Shown here: positions 1 through 6,859 of the stretch, piece after piece
Layout of the letters: every line of letters begins with the position of its first letter
How positions within the stretch are numbered: position 1 is the first letter of the stretch
Source of the DNA: Lachnospiraceae bacterium UBA2868
Lineage (GTDB): Bacteria > Bacillota_A > Clostridia > Lachnospirales > Lachnospiraceae
DNA: 8,312 bases
Assembly (NCBI GenBank): GCA_002350465.1
Contig: DEEW01000172.1
Location: forward strand, 12,102-20,413
Direction: 5' to 3'
Notes under the pieces: generated by a model
Databases searched by the model: none
The model's input: the letters and a program-made list of their open reading frames with translations, nothing else
What the model was told of the DNA's origin: nothing
Position numbers and translations under genes: made by a program

Positions 1-362
1 TAACTTCGTGAAATCCGATCCCGCAGCTGTGCTTCCTGGGCTCTTACGGAATTCTCTCTTGCAATAAGTGCCTGCCTGTCACGGTCAAGTTCCTCAAAAC
101 CACGCTTGATAACCTCGTGTTTCTGCTCGATCAGCTCTTCCTCTCTTCTGAGTTGTCTGCCTCTTACCGACAGATGCTCCTCGTATCTGCGGTTCTCTTC
201 TCGGGTGTTCTCTCTCTCGTTCAGAAAATCCCTCTTTTCCATCTCGAGATCGTGTTTTTCATCCCGAAGTCTGATGCTCTCCTTGAACAGCCACAACTTA
301 AGTTCCTTGAGTTCCCCTTCTTCTGCCGCCTCAAGTCTTTCCAGCAATTCTTCAGTATTCAT
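1..362 (-). CDS. Charged coiled-coil protein, N-terminal part (runs off left edge)
   Basis: An open frame starts with ATG at 362-360 and stays open for 120 complete codons to the left edge, so the C-terminus is missing. The start is supported by a Shine-Dalgarno sequence AAGGGGAAG just upstream (plus-strand 366-375). The translation begins MNTEELLERLEAAEEGELKE and is dominated by Glu, Arg, Lys, Gln and Asp with regularly spaced Leu, Ile and Phe; there is no signal peptide, membrane segment or Cys in the visible part. The pattern is what a long cytoplasmic alpha-helical coiled coil looks like. I do not recognise a family and assign no function. It follows comEC on the same strand after a 139-base gap that could hold its own promoter. 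The frame is credible as a gene because of the strong ribosome binding site and because the opposite strand translates to a Ser/Leu-rich shadow. Confidence 0.8.
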   Translation of the reverse strand, partial: MNTEELLERLEAAEEGELKELKLWLFKESIRLRDEKHDLEMEKRDFLNERENTREENRRYEEHLSVRGRQLRREEELIEQKHEVIKRGFEELDRDRQALIARENSVRAQEAQLRDRISRS

Positions 363-501
363 TTACTTCCCCTTATTTGTGCGAAAAGTCGCGCCATTAA
401 CTACAATAAGTGCAACTACATTTAATAAGATACCATATATTGTAGAAAAATCCTATACCCAATTTAATTTTCTTGTGATTTTTTGTGGTCCGGCCATGTA
501 A
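363..501 (-). promoter_or_regulatory. Intergenic leader of the coiled-coil gene with a possible promoter
   Basis: This gap separates the comEC stop from the coiled-coil gene start. Read on the minus strand it has a TTAAAT hexamer (plus 462-467), a 17-base spacer and TACAAT (plus 439-444). The -10 is a good match to TATAAT, the -35 a poor one. The predicted leader is about 75 nt. It contains two copies of TGTAGTT on the minus strand (plus 399-405 and 414-420) and a 4-bp hairpin GCGA/TCGC (plus 381-392) just ahead of the ribosome binding site. No U-tract terminator for comEC is visible, so read-through from comEC is also possible. Confidence 0.35.
399..420. repeat. Direct repeat AACTACA x2
   Basis: Two exact 7-base copies of AACTACA (399-405 and 414-420) lie 8 bases apart, 15 bases start to start, between the possible -10 box and the ribosome binding site of the coiled-coil gene. 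Such spacing could serve a dimeric regulator, but 7-mers recur by chance in AT-rich gaps and no known operator matches. The function is unknown. Confidence 0.35.
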
Positions 502-2952
502 TTACCGCTTTTCCATGTATTGTGTAATATGCATTTTATCATGATTGATCCGTATGATTACTTCTCCGCCCATATCAGTCCTATAAATATCGCTGTCAAT
601 CTCCTGCAGTCTGGCAAGGGCCTCCGGAGTCGGATGCCCGTATGAATTACCCTCTCCCACGGATATAACGGAGATTTCCGGACAGGCTTCCCTGAGAAAA
701 TCATAGGATGACGATGTACGGCTCCCATGGTGGGCAACCTTAAGATAGGACACATCCGGAACCAAACTTACTATTTGTCGTTCAGTGTTTTCACTGATAT
801 CTCCGGTAAACAGAGCAGAAAAGTTCGCACAGTGAGCGGTTAATACAACCGAGGCATCGTTGGCATCAAATGTTCCTTCCCAATTTCTCTTTGGTGCAAG
901 GCACTTAATACGGAGCTCTCCAAGTTTTAGCTCATCGAATGAAGAGATCGTCATTACCTCGCACCTCCCTTTATCCGCCGCCGCAAACAGCCGCTGCATA
1001 TTTTCATTATCCGCTTCTTTCCTGCACGATACCTCAGAGACTACAACCCTTTTTACGGTTATCCCGCATTTTTCATCCTCAAGTATCTCCAGAATTCCGT
1101 TCACATGGTCACTGTCCATATGGGAAATAAAGCAATAATCTATCTTGGAAACCTTATTAGCCTTAAGTACCGGTACTATCCTGTACTTTCCTACCTGCCT
1201 GATATCAGTACTGCCTCCGTCGATCATTATTACCGGGACACTGTGTCCCCATATCAGAGCACAGTCTCCCTGACCCACATCCACATTTCTGATCTCAAGC
1301 TCCTCCCTCTTCCGATAGTTTACAATAACTACAGAACATATGATCATAACCGTAGTTATCATTAATATTGTTATTTTTCTTGCCCTATTTGCTCTTTCAG
1401 AACTTACAGTGTTGATAACGTATGTGATTTTATTAGATCTCTCTATTGAATTTCTTATGTTATCTTTCGAATTATGTCGACCGGTTCGGTTAACGGATTT
1501 TTGCGACGGTGTTTTTTTATTTTGTTTGCAGAGTGCCATATTTCCCGCAAATACAGCCGTTCCCGTAATAATGGCATATGTTATTAATTGCCATGTCTCC
1601 GGTTTTCCGGTGATAAACAGATTTCCGGGAATTTTTGCAGACGTTTCACAAACAGCCTCATAAAAATTCAAAATATAATGTGTTATTTTAAGTATTATCC
1701 ACGGATTCAGGCCGCATAATCCCACTATTATGCCCAGGAATCCCGTGGCAAGTACCACACTCATAAGGGGGATTACCGCAAGATTTATAACTACCGACCA
1801 TACGGATACCTGCATAAAGCCGTTTGCCATTACCGGAAATGTAGCTATCATAACGGAGAGGCTTATACATATGCCCTGATACAGTTTACCGATGAATACG
1901 TGTATTCTACTGCTTGATTTTTCGTTCTCCTTTAGAAAACCGGCTTCTGCCTTTCCCAGAATCCGTGGGATCCCCTCAAGCACCGGATAGATGAAAGCAA
2001 TCCCGACTATAGCGAGAAACGAAAGAAGAAAACCCGAGTCATATACATAATACGGGTTAAAAGCGAGTATGATCACGGCTGACCAGGCTGCGGCACAGAT
2101 AAGGTCATAAGTTCTTCCGATCAGTATCGCTATGACAGACAGCAGGAACATGATAAGCGCTCTTACCGTTGATACGCTCATTCCGGTCATAACCGCATAA
2201 AATGCGATCACCGTCCCGGATATCACAGCTGCACCTCTTTCACCCATCCCGGTCTTTCGGAGAAGGGATAGAAGGGCCAGGCCCACCGAAGCAATATGAA
2301 GTCCGGACAACGCAAGGACATGACTGATCCCGGCAACCTGATACAGCTCCTTGATTTCAGCATCCAGTTCGCTCTTGTCACCAAGCGTCATTGCTGCCAC
2401 AAGGCCGGCATCGTTTTCACTCATATTGTCTTGAAGTATGGCAGTTGCCATATCCCTGAGATTTCTTAAACTTTCCTTTATAATGCTGTATTCATGCGAT
2501 GCTCCGATTATTCTGGCTCTCTTTAACTGCCCCTCATATCCACGTATCATGTAGTACGTTCTGGAATCGAACATTCCCTCGCATCTTGGCTGTTCAAAGG
2601 GTACAAAAACCCCTTTGGCTCTTATGCTTGAGCCAAGCTTCGCATATTCTGTATTTGATTGATCATCGGACAGTTTTACAACTATTCCTTTTGACTTTTT
2701 TGGAAAGTATGTCTGATCTGACCCTGTCGGATCTGAAATGCTCCGAGATTCGTCCGAAATGAGGACGTCAGTTAGATAAACCTGAAGTGTACCATTCTTT
2801 TCCTGTCTGTCGGCAACTGTGCCTGTAACCATTACGGTCTTCCCGTCTGCCGCATCAACGTCCCATGATGGCTTAGGCGTACCGCCGGTAACCATATAGA
2901 TTATTACAAGGAAAAGGAGACAGATAAGACATACCGGTCTTCTTACCGGCAT
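502..2952 (-). CDS. comEC: ComEC/Rec2 family DNA internalization (competence) protein
   Basis: Polytopic membrane protein that in naturally transformable bacteria forms the channel taking one DNA strand into the cytoplasm. At 816 residues it is near usual full length for ComEC. Domains in order: one membrane segment (about 8-22); an OB-fold/DUF4131 region (about 37-150) with the typical PFEQPRCEGMFD stretch at 118-129; the competence membrane domain (about 180-475) with signature HVLALSGLHI at 211-220 and many hydrophobic helices; a basic Lys/Asn/Ser-rich linker (about 475-526); another membrane segment (about 527-545); and a metallo-beta-lactamase-like domain (about 552-800) with VDVGQGD (557-563), HMDSDH (611-616), FTGD (715-718), HHGS (741-744) and GHP (772-774). 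These metal-ligand motifs look intact. ATG start supported by GGAGG (plus 2958-2964). Divergent from tdk. In other bacteria this domain is proposed to degrade the non-transported strand. Confidence 0.96.
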   Translation of the reverse strand: MPVRRPVCLICLLFLVIIYMVTGGTPKPSWDVDAADGKTVMVTGTVADRQEKNGTLQVYLTDVLISDESRSISDPTGSDQTYFPKKSKGIVVKLSDDQSNTEYAKLGSSIRAKGVFVPFEQPRCEGMFDSRTYYMIRGYEGQLKRARIIGASHEYSIIKESLRNLRDMATAILQDNMSENDAGLVAAMTLGDKSELDAEIKELYQVAGISHVLALSGLHIASVGLALLSLLRKTGMGERGAAVISGTVIAFYAVMTGMSVSTVRALIMFLLSVIAILIGRTYDLICAAAWSAVIILAFNPYYVYDSGFLLSFLAIVGIAFIYPVLEGIPRILGKAEAGFLKENEKSSSRIHVFIGKLYQGICISLSVMIATFPVMANGFMQVSVWSVVINLAVIPLMSVVLATGFLGIIVGLCGLNPWIILKITHYILNFYEAVCETSAKIPGNLFITGKPETWQLITYAIITGTAVFAGNMALCKQNKKTPSQKSVNRTGRHNSKDNIRNSIERSNKITYVINTVSSERANRARKITILMITTVMIICSVVIVNYRKREELEIRNVDVGQGDCALIWGHSVPVIMIDGGSTDIRQVGKYRIVPVLKANKVSKIDYCFISHMDSDHVNGILEILEDEKCGITVKRVVVSEVSCRKEADNENMQRLFAAADKGRCEVMTISSFDELKLGELRIKCLAPKRNWEGTFDANDASVVLTAHCANFSALFTGDISENTERQIVSLVPDVSYLKVAHHGSRTSSSYDFLREACPEISVISVGEGNSYGHPTPEALARLQEIDSDIYRTDMGGEVIIRINHDKMHITQYMEKR

Positions 2953-3149
2953 ATGATTTCCTCCGAAGTATTATTGGCTGATAAAGCCTAATGATTTATA
3001 ATCCCCTGATTATGCTTGAATAGTCCTGTCTTTGATCTGCAACAGCATAGAATTCGCACTTTCATGTAAATACTCTAGGTTTGTATATTTTCACTAAATA
3101 ATGTAGAATCCCTTTATAATAAAATTCATAAGTGTAACCGGAGGTATCC
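2953..3149. promoter_or_regulatory. Divergent comEC/tdk intergenic region
   Basis: This 197-base AT-rich gap must hold start signals for both divergent genes unless transcription enters from elsewhere. The tdk side has the clearer promoter-like sequences, given separately. For comEC on the minus strand the best pair I can see is TTTACA (plus 3065-3070) and TATGCT (plus 3044-3049) with a short 15-base spacer, which is weak. The ribosome binding site of comEC lies at 2958-2964 and that of tdk at 3140-3144. No open frame of its own is evident and no known riboswitch fold was recognised. Confidence 0.6.
3081..3120 (+). promoter_or_regulatory. Probable tdk promoter
   Basis: Two overlapping possibilities. 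TTGTAT (3081-3086), a 17-base spacer and TAGAAT (3104-3109) form a fair sigma-A type promoter. A perfect TATAAT sits at 3115-3120 but lacks a good -35 at 16-18 bases. Either would start a short leader ending in the GGAGG ribosome binding site at 3140-3144, five bases before the tdk ATG. Confidence 0.45.
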
Positions 3150-3752
3150 ATGGCTAAACTTTATTTCAGATACGGTGCAATGGGCTGCAGCAAAACCGCT
3201 AATGCACTGATGGTAGCCTTTAATTATGAGGAAAAGGGGCTCCGTCCGCTTGTCTTAAAGCCCCGGATAGATAACAGAGACGGTGAAAAAATAATAAAGA
3301 GCCGGATAGGTCTTCAGCGTGAATGCGAGTTCTGCAGTGACTATCTGGACGGCAGCGTGGAAGAAGTTCTTGAAAAAACAAGAAAGTACGACTGTATTAT
3401 CATAGACGAAGTCCAGTTCTGTACGGTAGAAGAAGTTCTGATGCTCCCCAACATTGTGCTGACCAATCAGATTCCGGTCATATGCTATGGCTTGAGGGAT
3501 GATTTTTTGCTAAATCCCTTTCCCGCATCCGAGAAGCTCTGCGCTATAGCAGATAAGATCGAGGAATTGAAAACCGTCTGCTGGTGCGGCGACGGTGCCA
3601 CCTGCAATGCAAGAATCGACGCAAACGGTAATATTATCCGTAAAGGTAAGCAGATCGAGCTTGGCGGAAACGATAAATACGTCTCCCTTTGCAAAAAGCA
3701 CTACTTTTCAGGCGAAACCGGCAGGATCAGCTCAAGATCTCTTTCAAACTGA
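3150..3752 (+). CDS. tdk: Thymidine kinase (TK1-like, zinc-binding)
   Basis: Cytoplasmic salvage enzyme that phosphorylates thymidine to dTMP with ATP. The 200-residue length is normal. Visible parts: a P-loop region RYGAMGCSKT (7-16), Walker B/catalytic IIIDEVQF (83-90, Glu87 the expected general base), YGLRDDF (113-119), and a C-terminal zinc/lasso region with CWCG (144-147), NARID (153-157), IELGGNDKYVSL (169-180) and CKKH (181-184). The odd point is the P-loop: the usual TK form ends SGK or AGK plus Ser/Thr, while here Ser15 replaces the Gly just before Lys16-Thr17. ATG start chosen for the GGAGG five bases upstream. The gene is monocistronic, divergent from comEC, and its last 52 bases overlap the 3' end of the convergent GerMN gene. 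No U-tract terminator follows it. Confidence 0.93.
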   Translation: MAKLYFRYGAMGCSKTANALMVAFNYEEKGLRPLVLKPRIDNRDGEKIIKSRIGLQRECEFCSDYLDGSVEEVLEKTRKYDCIIIDEVQFCTVEEVLMLPNIVLTNQIPVICYGLRDDFLLNPFPASEKLCAIADKIEELKTVCWCGDGATCNARIDANGNIIRKGKQIELGGNDKYVSLCKKHYFSGETGRISSRSLSN

Positions 3753-4642
3753 GTTGAAAAATCATAGGCTCCGAGACTCTCGTCCTTGCTGCCGTCTATC
3801 AATATCTGAACCTTATTGACATTTCCGAGCTCTGTAAGTGAATTGACAAGAGAATATACTATAACCTCATCGGAAACATTTGAAGTCTTGTTTAAAAAAT
3901 CACGGCTTAGGTTTACATAACATATACCATCCTGAGTTGTAACGGAAATAACTGCAGTGGCCGGATCAATCGTCGCAAAAGCGTCTGTACTGCGGGGTCC
4001 GGCAATGACATTGTCGACTACAAGCCTGTCCATCGAAATGTTTCCGTTGTATGTGATGCTCTCAGTTTTCTCCACAAGACTCTGGCCGCTCTCATCCGCA
4101 AAATACAAAGTGAGCTTTGCCCTTTCATAAGCATTTATCATAGCTCCTTCGTTCTCAACAAACGAATCCGGAGTCAGAAGCCCCACCGGGATATTTTTTG
4201 AATCACACAAAGGATCGGAGTTAACTGAAAAACTTACCCCATATACATCGTCCAGCTGACAAAGTGTTTTTACGATAGCAGCTTCACACAATATTCTTCT
4301 CATTTGTGGTACATCATTAAATGCTTCGTCAAAATTCACGTTAACGGTCTGATGCCCTATTATATAGGTAACGCTTGTTATTTCTTCTGGAATTGCCGAT
4401 CTTACGCGATTTTTTTCGGGACCGTCTATCAGCCTCTGGAGAAGCTGCCCTACCTGTCCTGACAGATCTTCATCCCCGGACAGACTGTACTTTGCCTCTT
4501 CAATGTATGTCATATCACTCGACAGATCAAATACAACCGCATCTTCCGGGCCGGCAGAAGGATCCTCCCCGTTACACGCACATAATAACAAAGACACAAT
4601 GAGAGGCGATATGATTTTTATAAAAGAACGTATTCTAAACAT
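3701..4642 (-). CDS. GerMN-domain lipoprotein (two GerMN repeats)
   Basis: A 313-residue predicted lipoprotein. The N-terminus MFRIRSFIKI is basic, a hydrophobic stretch follows, and a lipobox LCAC ends at Cys23, so it should be anchored on the outer face of the membrane. Two GerMN domains are visible: about 45-150, with LIDGPEKN and AIPEEITSVTYI then VNVNFDEAF, and about 176-285, with VIAGPRSTDAFATIDP and CYVNLSRDF. GerM of Bacillus has the same two-domain layout and is linked to sporulation, germination and peptidoglycan; the exact role here is unknown. The ATG lies inside the end of the kinase gene (8-base overlap) behind a weak GGGA at plus 4652-4655, so translation is probably coupled to the kinase. 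Its 3' end overlaps the convergent tdk by 52 bases. As last gene of the operon, its product may modulate or serve the upstream sensor, which is inference. Confidence 0.9.
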   Translation of the reverse strand: MFRIRSFIKIISPLIVSLLLCACNGEDPSAGPEDAVVFDLSSDMTYIEEAKYSLSGDEDLSGQVGQLLQRLIDGPEKNRVRSAIPEEITSVTYIIGHQTVNVNFDEAFNDVPQMRRILCEAAIVKTLCQLDDVYGVSFSVNSDPLCDSKNIPVGLLTPDSFVENEGAMINAYERAKLTLYFADESGQSLVEKTESITYNGNISMDRLVVDNVIAGPRSTDAFATIDPATAVISVTTQDGICYVNLSRDFLNKTSNVSDEVIVYSLVNSLTELGNVNKVQILIDGSKDESLGAYDFSTQFERDLELILPVSPEK

Positions 4643-6122
4643 GCGTATTATTCCCGCTGCCTCTTAGGACTTCATTTTCGGTCGGCGAAACTATGTAGCT
4701 TATCGGTATCTTTATTTCAAATACGGAGCCTTCCCCGACTGTACTCTCGGCTTTTATCACACCCTTGTGCATCAGGACCGAACCTTTTGCTATTGCAAGC
4801 CCCAGCCCTGTTCCGCCGATACTCCTCGAATGTGACTTATCAACCCTATAGAACCTTTCAAAGACGTTCGGAAGATCCTCCTCGGGAATACCCATACCGG
4901 TATCCGCAACAGTTACCGTAAACATCATCGGCTCACTGTCAAGCGTTACTCTGACACTTCCTCCCTCATGATTGTATTTGATGCCGTTCTCAATTATGTT
5001 AGTCAGTGCCAGTGAAAGCTTGGTTTCATCCACTTCGGCTTCAACATGCCTTATAACTTCATATATAAGCTCTACATGTTCCTTATCTGCTATCGGTGTC
5101 AGTCTCCTCACGACCTTTTCTATCATCTGTTCTATATCGCACTTTTCTATCTGCAGATTGGCACCTGCCCGGTCCATCTTAACAAGCGAAAGCAGATCGT
5201 TTATTATCCGGTCTTCCCTGTCAACTTCAACCGCAATGTCTTCCATAAATTCCCTGTAAATCTCGTTTGGAACCTCATTCTGGGCCAGAAGGGATTCCGC
5301 CAGAACCTTCACGGATGTTATGGGGGTTTTAAGCTCGTGTGATACATTTGCAACAAATTCGCTTCTGGAATCGTCCAGGGTTTTCATTCTTGAGAGCACC
5401 TGTTTAAAGGACTCGTTGATCTGCTCTGTTTCCCTGTAAGGGAAAATACTTATCTCATCATCAAGGCCGAACCCCTCCCTGATGTTCTCAACGGAGGCAG
5501 ACAATCTTCGAAACTGCCCGGTAATCCTTGCCGCAAACAGAAAGGCAATTCCGATAACAACAGCGGCAAGCGCTGTAATAATAAGGGTAGACAGCCTTCT
5601 TAGGCTCTTAATTATACTGTCGGTCTCGGCTGTACTTACGCTGGTTAACATAACTCCGACAGCCTCCGGATTTTTCCCCATTATAGGTGTGACCGTCTCG
5701 ATGTAATGGTCTTCTTTGTCATACTTGGCGGTACTTTCTCCCGAAAGACCCTTTGCAACTTCATTGGAGATCATATACTTTCCCTCTCCGAGGGAGTAAG
5801 TATCTTTGACAATTTTGAGATCCGAGTTAATGATGAGAACACGGCCGTCATAAAGATTTGACAGCTGAGCCAGTTCCGAATTTGCTATTTCGTTATCGGT
5901 AACCTCCGGAAAACCAGCCGAAAAGAGATGGTCGGCAATAACCAGACACTGGTTCTGAACAAGTTTCGTCCTTGAACTGATAGCATGACGTTCATAACCG
6001 TACAGCAATACCCAGCTTAAGATAACGCATGGTATTATTCCTGCAAGGCAGATTATAACGAAGAGATCCGCCCTCAGACTTCTTGAAAACTTCAGTTTGA
6101 ATTTATTCAATCCTTCCTGCAC
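4635..6122 (-). CDS. Membrane sensor histidine kinase (HAMP-HisKA-HATPase)
   Basis: A 495-residue kinase that should autophosphorylate and pass the phosphate to the adjacent response regulator. Layout: membrane helix about 19-41; an extracytoplasmic sensor of about 130 residues (43-175), whose RVLIINSDLKIVKDTY stretch resembles a Cache/PAS-like fold; membrane helix about 178-200; HAMP about 200-252; HisKA with SHELKTP (261-267, phospho-acceptor His262); and HATPase with the N box NIIENGIKYN (375-384), DTGMGI (407-412), FERFYR (421-426) and GGTGLGLAI (436-444). All catalytic boxes look intact. The start is GTG at 6122-6120, three bases after the regulator's TAA, with GGAGAG (plus 6129-6134) at a good distance. 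Architecture resembles PhoR/WalK-type kinases, but WalK normally also has a cytoplasmic PAS domain, absent here. The signal is unknown. The 3' end overlaps the GerMN gene by 8 bases. Confidence 0.95.
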   Translation of the reverse strand: MQEGLNKFKLKFSRSLRADLFVIICLAGIIPCVILSWVLLYGYERHAISSRTKLVQNQCLVIADHLFSAGFPEVTDNEIANSELAQLSNLYDGRVLIINSDLKIVKDTYSLGEGKYMISNEVAKGLSGESTAKYDKEDHYIETVTPIMGKNPEAVGVMLTSVSTAETDSIIKSLRRLSTLIITALAAVVIGIAFLFAARITGQFRRLSASVENIREGFGLDDEISIFPYRETEQINESFKQVLSRMKTLDDSRSEFVANVSHELKTPITSVKVLAESLLAQNEVPNEIYREFMEDIAVEVDREDRIINDLLSLVKMDRAGANLQIEKCDIEQMIEKVVRRLTPIADKEHVELIYEVIRHVEAEVDETKLSLALTNIIENGIKYNHEGGSVRVTLDSEPMMFTVTVADTGMGIPEEDLPNVFERFYRVDKSHSRSIGGTGLGLAIAKGSVLMHKGVIKAESTVGEGSVFEIKIPISYIVSPTENEVLRGSGNNTHV

Positions 6123-6125
6123 GGG

Positions 6126-6821
6126 TTACTCTCCGTAAAAATAGCCTACACCCCATTTAGTATGGACGTATGAAGGTTCACCCGGATAAGGCTCTATTTT
6201 TTCGCGAAGCCTCCGCACATGAACATCAACTGTTCTGACATCACCGGGGTATTCACTGCCCCACACAATGTTAAGCAGTTTTTCTCTTGAAAAAATCATA
6301 TTGGGATTACTGCACAAAAGTGCCAGAATATCAAACTCCTTGGAAGTGAGATTGTATTCTCTGCCGTTTATATGACAACGCCTGTTATTTATATCAAGCC
6401 TTATACTGCCTATGGCTATTGTATTGGGATCGCTGTCATTTGAGGACTCTTTCTGTACCGAATATGAAACCCTTCTCATTACCGCCTTAATCCTTGCCTT
6501 TAACTCCATAACATTAAAAGGTTTTGTAATGTAGTCATCGGCTCCGTACTCAAGACCCATGATCTTATCATCATCCTCGCTTTTAGCTGTCAGCATAATG
6601 ATCGGAACCCGCGAAAAGCTCCGAACCGCCTCACATACTTCATATCCGTTCATCTTGGGCAGCATAAGATCAAGAAGCACAATATCATAATCGTTTTCTT
6701 TTATCTTTTGCAATGCCTCCTCGCCGTCAAATGCGCAGTCAACGGTATTCTGATCCTGCTCCAGTGAAAATACCAGGCCTTTTACTATAAGTTTTTCATC
6801 ATCAACAACGAGAATGTTCAT
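6126..6821 (-). CDS. OmpR/PhoB-family response regulator
   Basis: A 231-residue cytoplasmic transcription factor, normal for the family. The receiver domain (about 1-118) has the acidic pair Asp7/Asp8, phospho-acceptor Asp51 in LLDLMLP, Thr78 in MLTAK and Lys100 in YITKPF. The C-terminal winged helix (about 131-230) has the family's LTSKEFDILALL, then VRTVDVHVRRLREKIE, which carries the recognition helix, and ends WGVGYFYGE. Everything needed for phosphorylation and DNA binding is present. Start ATG is backed by GGAG seven bases upstream (plus 6829-6832). It sits 38 bases after comEA and 3 bases before the kinase gene, so it is surely the kinase's partner. It resembles WalR/PhoP-type regulators, but I cannot assign a specific orthologue. 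Targets are unknown; its own operon, including comEA and the protease, is the obvious first candidate. Confidence 0.95.
   Translation of the reverse strand: MNILVVDDEKLIVKGLVFSLEQDQNTVDCAFDGEEALQKIKENDYDIVLLDLMLPKMNGYEVCEAVRSFSRVPIIMLTAKSEDDDKIMGLEYGADDYITKPFNVMELKARIKAVMRRVSYSVQKESSNDSDPNTIAIGSIRLDINNRRCHINGREYNLTSKEFDILALLCSNPNMIFSREKLLNIVWGSEYPGDVRTVDVHVRRLREKIEPYPGEPSYVHTKWGVGYFYGE
6129..6134 (-). promoter_or_regulatory. Ribosome binding site deciding the GTG start of the kinase
   Basis: GGAGAG on the minus strand lies within the last codons and stop of the response regulator, six bases before the GTG at 6122-6120. It supports GTG over the TTG four codons further in, which has AGGA directly against it and too little spacing. 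The 3-base gap between stop and start implies translational coupling of regulator and kinase. Confidence 0.65.
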
Positions 6822-6859
6822 CCCTTAACTCCATCCGTTTATCATTTTGGGTTCGTGCC

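Noticed and set aside
106..501. A 131-codon plus-strand frame rich in Ser and Leu
   Set aside because: It is the reverse reading of the charged coiled-coil gene, where Glu and Arg codons become Ser and Leu. It has no credible ribosome binding site.
480..501. Possible terminator after comEC around the TGGCCGGACCA stretch
   Set aside because: The pairing is about 3-4 bp and the run that follows on the minus strand is A, not U, so it does not form an intrinsic terminator.
860..1663. Several plus-strand frames of 63-107 codons across the comEC region
   Set aside because: All are opposite the intact ComEC reading frame and show no domain or start-site support.
2976..2988. GGCT-GATAA-AGCC hairpin in the comEC leader
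   Set aside because: A 4-bp stem without a U-tract or match to a known leader element; likely chance.
3065..3087. TGTAAA and TGTATA elements as a possible WalR-type binding site before tdk
   Set aside because: The two half-sites are 17 bases apart start to start, not the 11 expected for the WalR direct repeat, so the match is not supported.
3485..3701. Two minus-strand frames within tdk
   Set aside because: They are shadows of a well-supported thymidine kinase; no ribosome binding site or recognisable protein.
3772..3782. CGAG-ACT-CTCG hairpin just after the tdk stop
   Set aside because: The stem is only 4 bp and no U-tract follows; it also lies inside the GerMN coding region, so it is not a convincing terminator.
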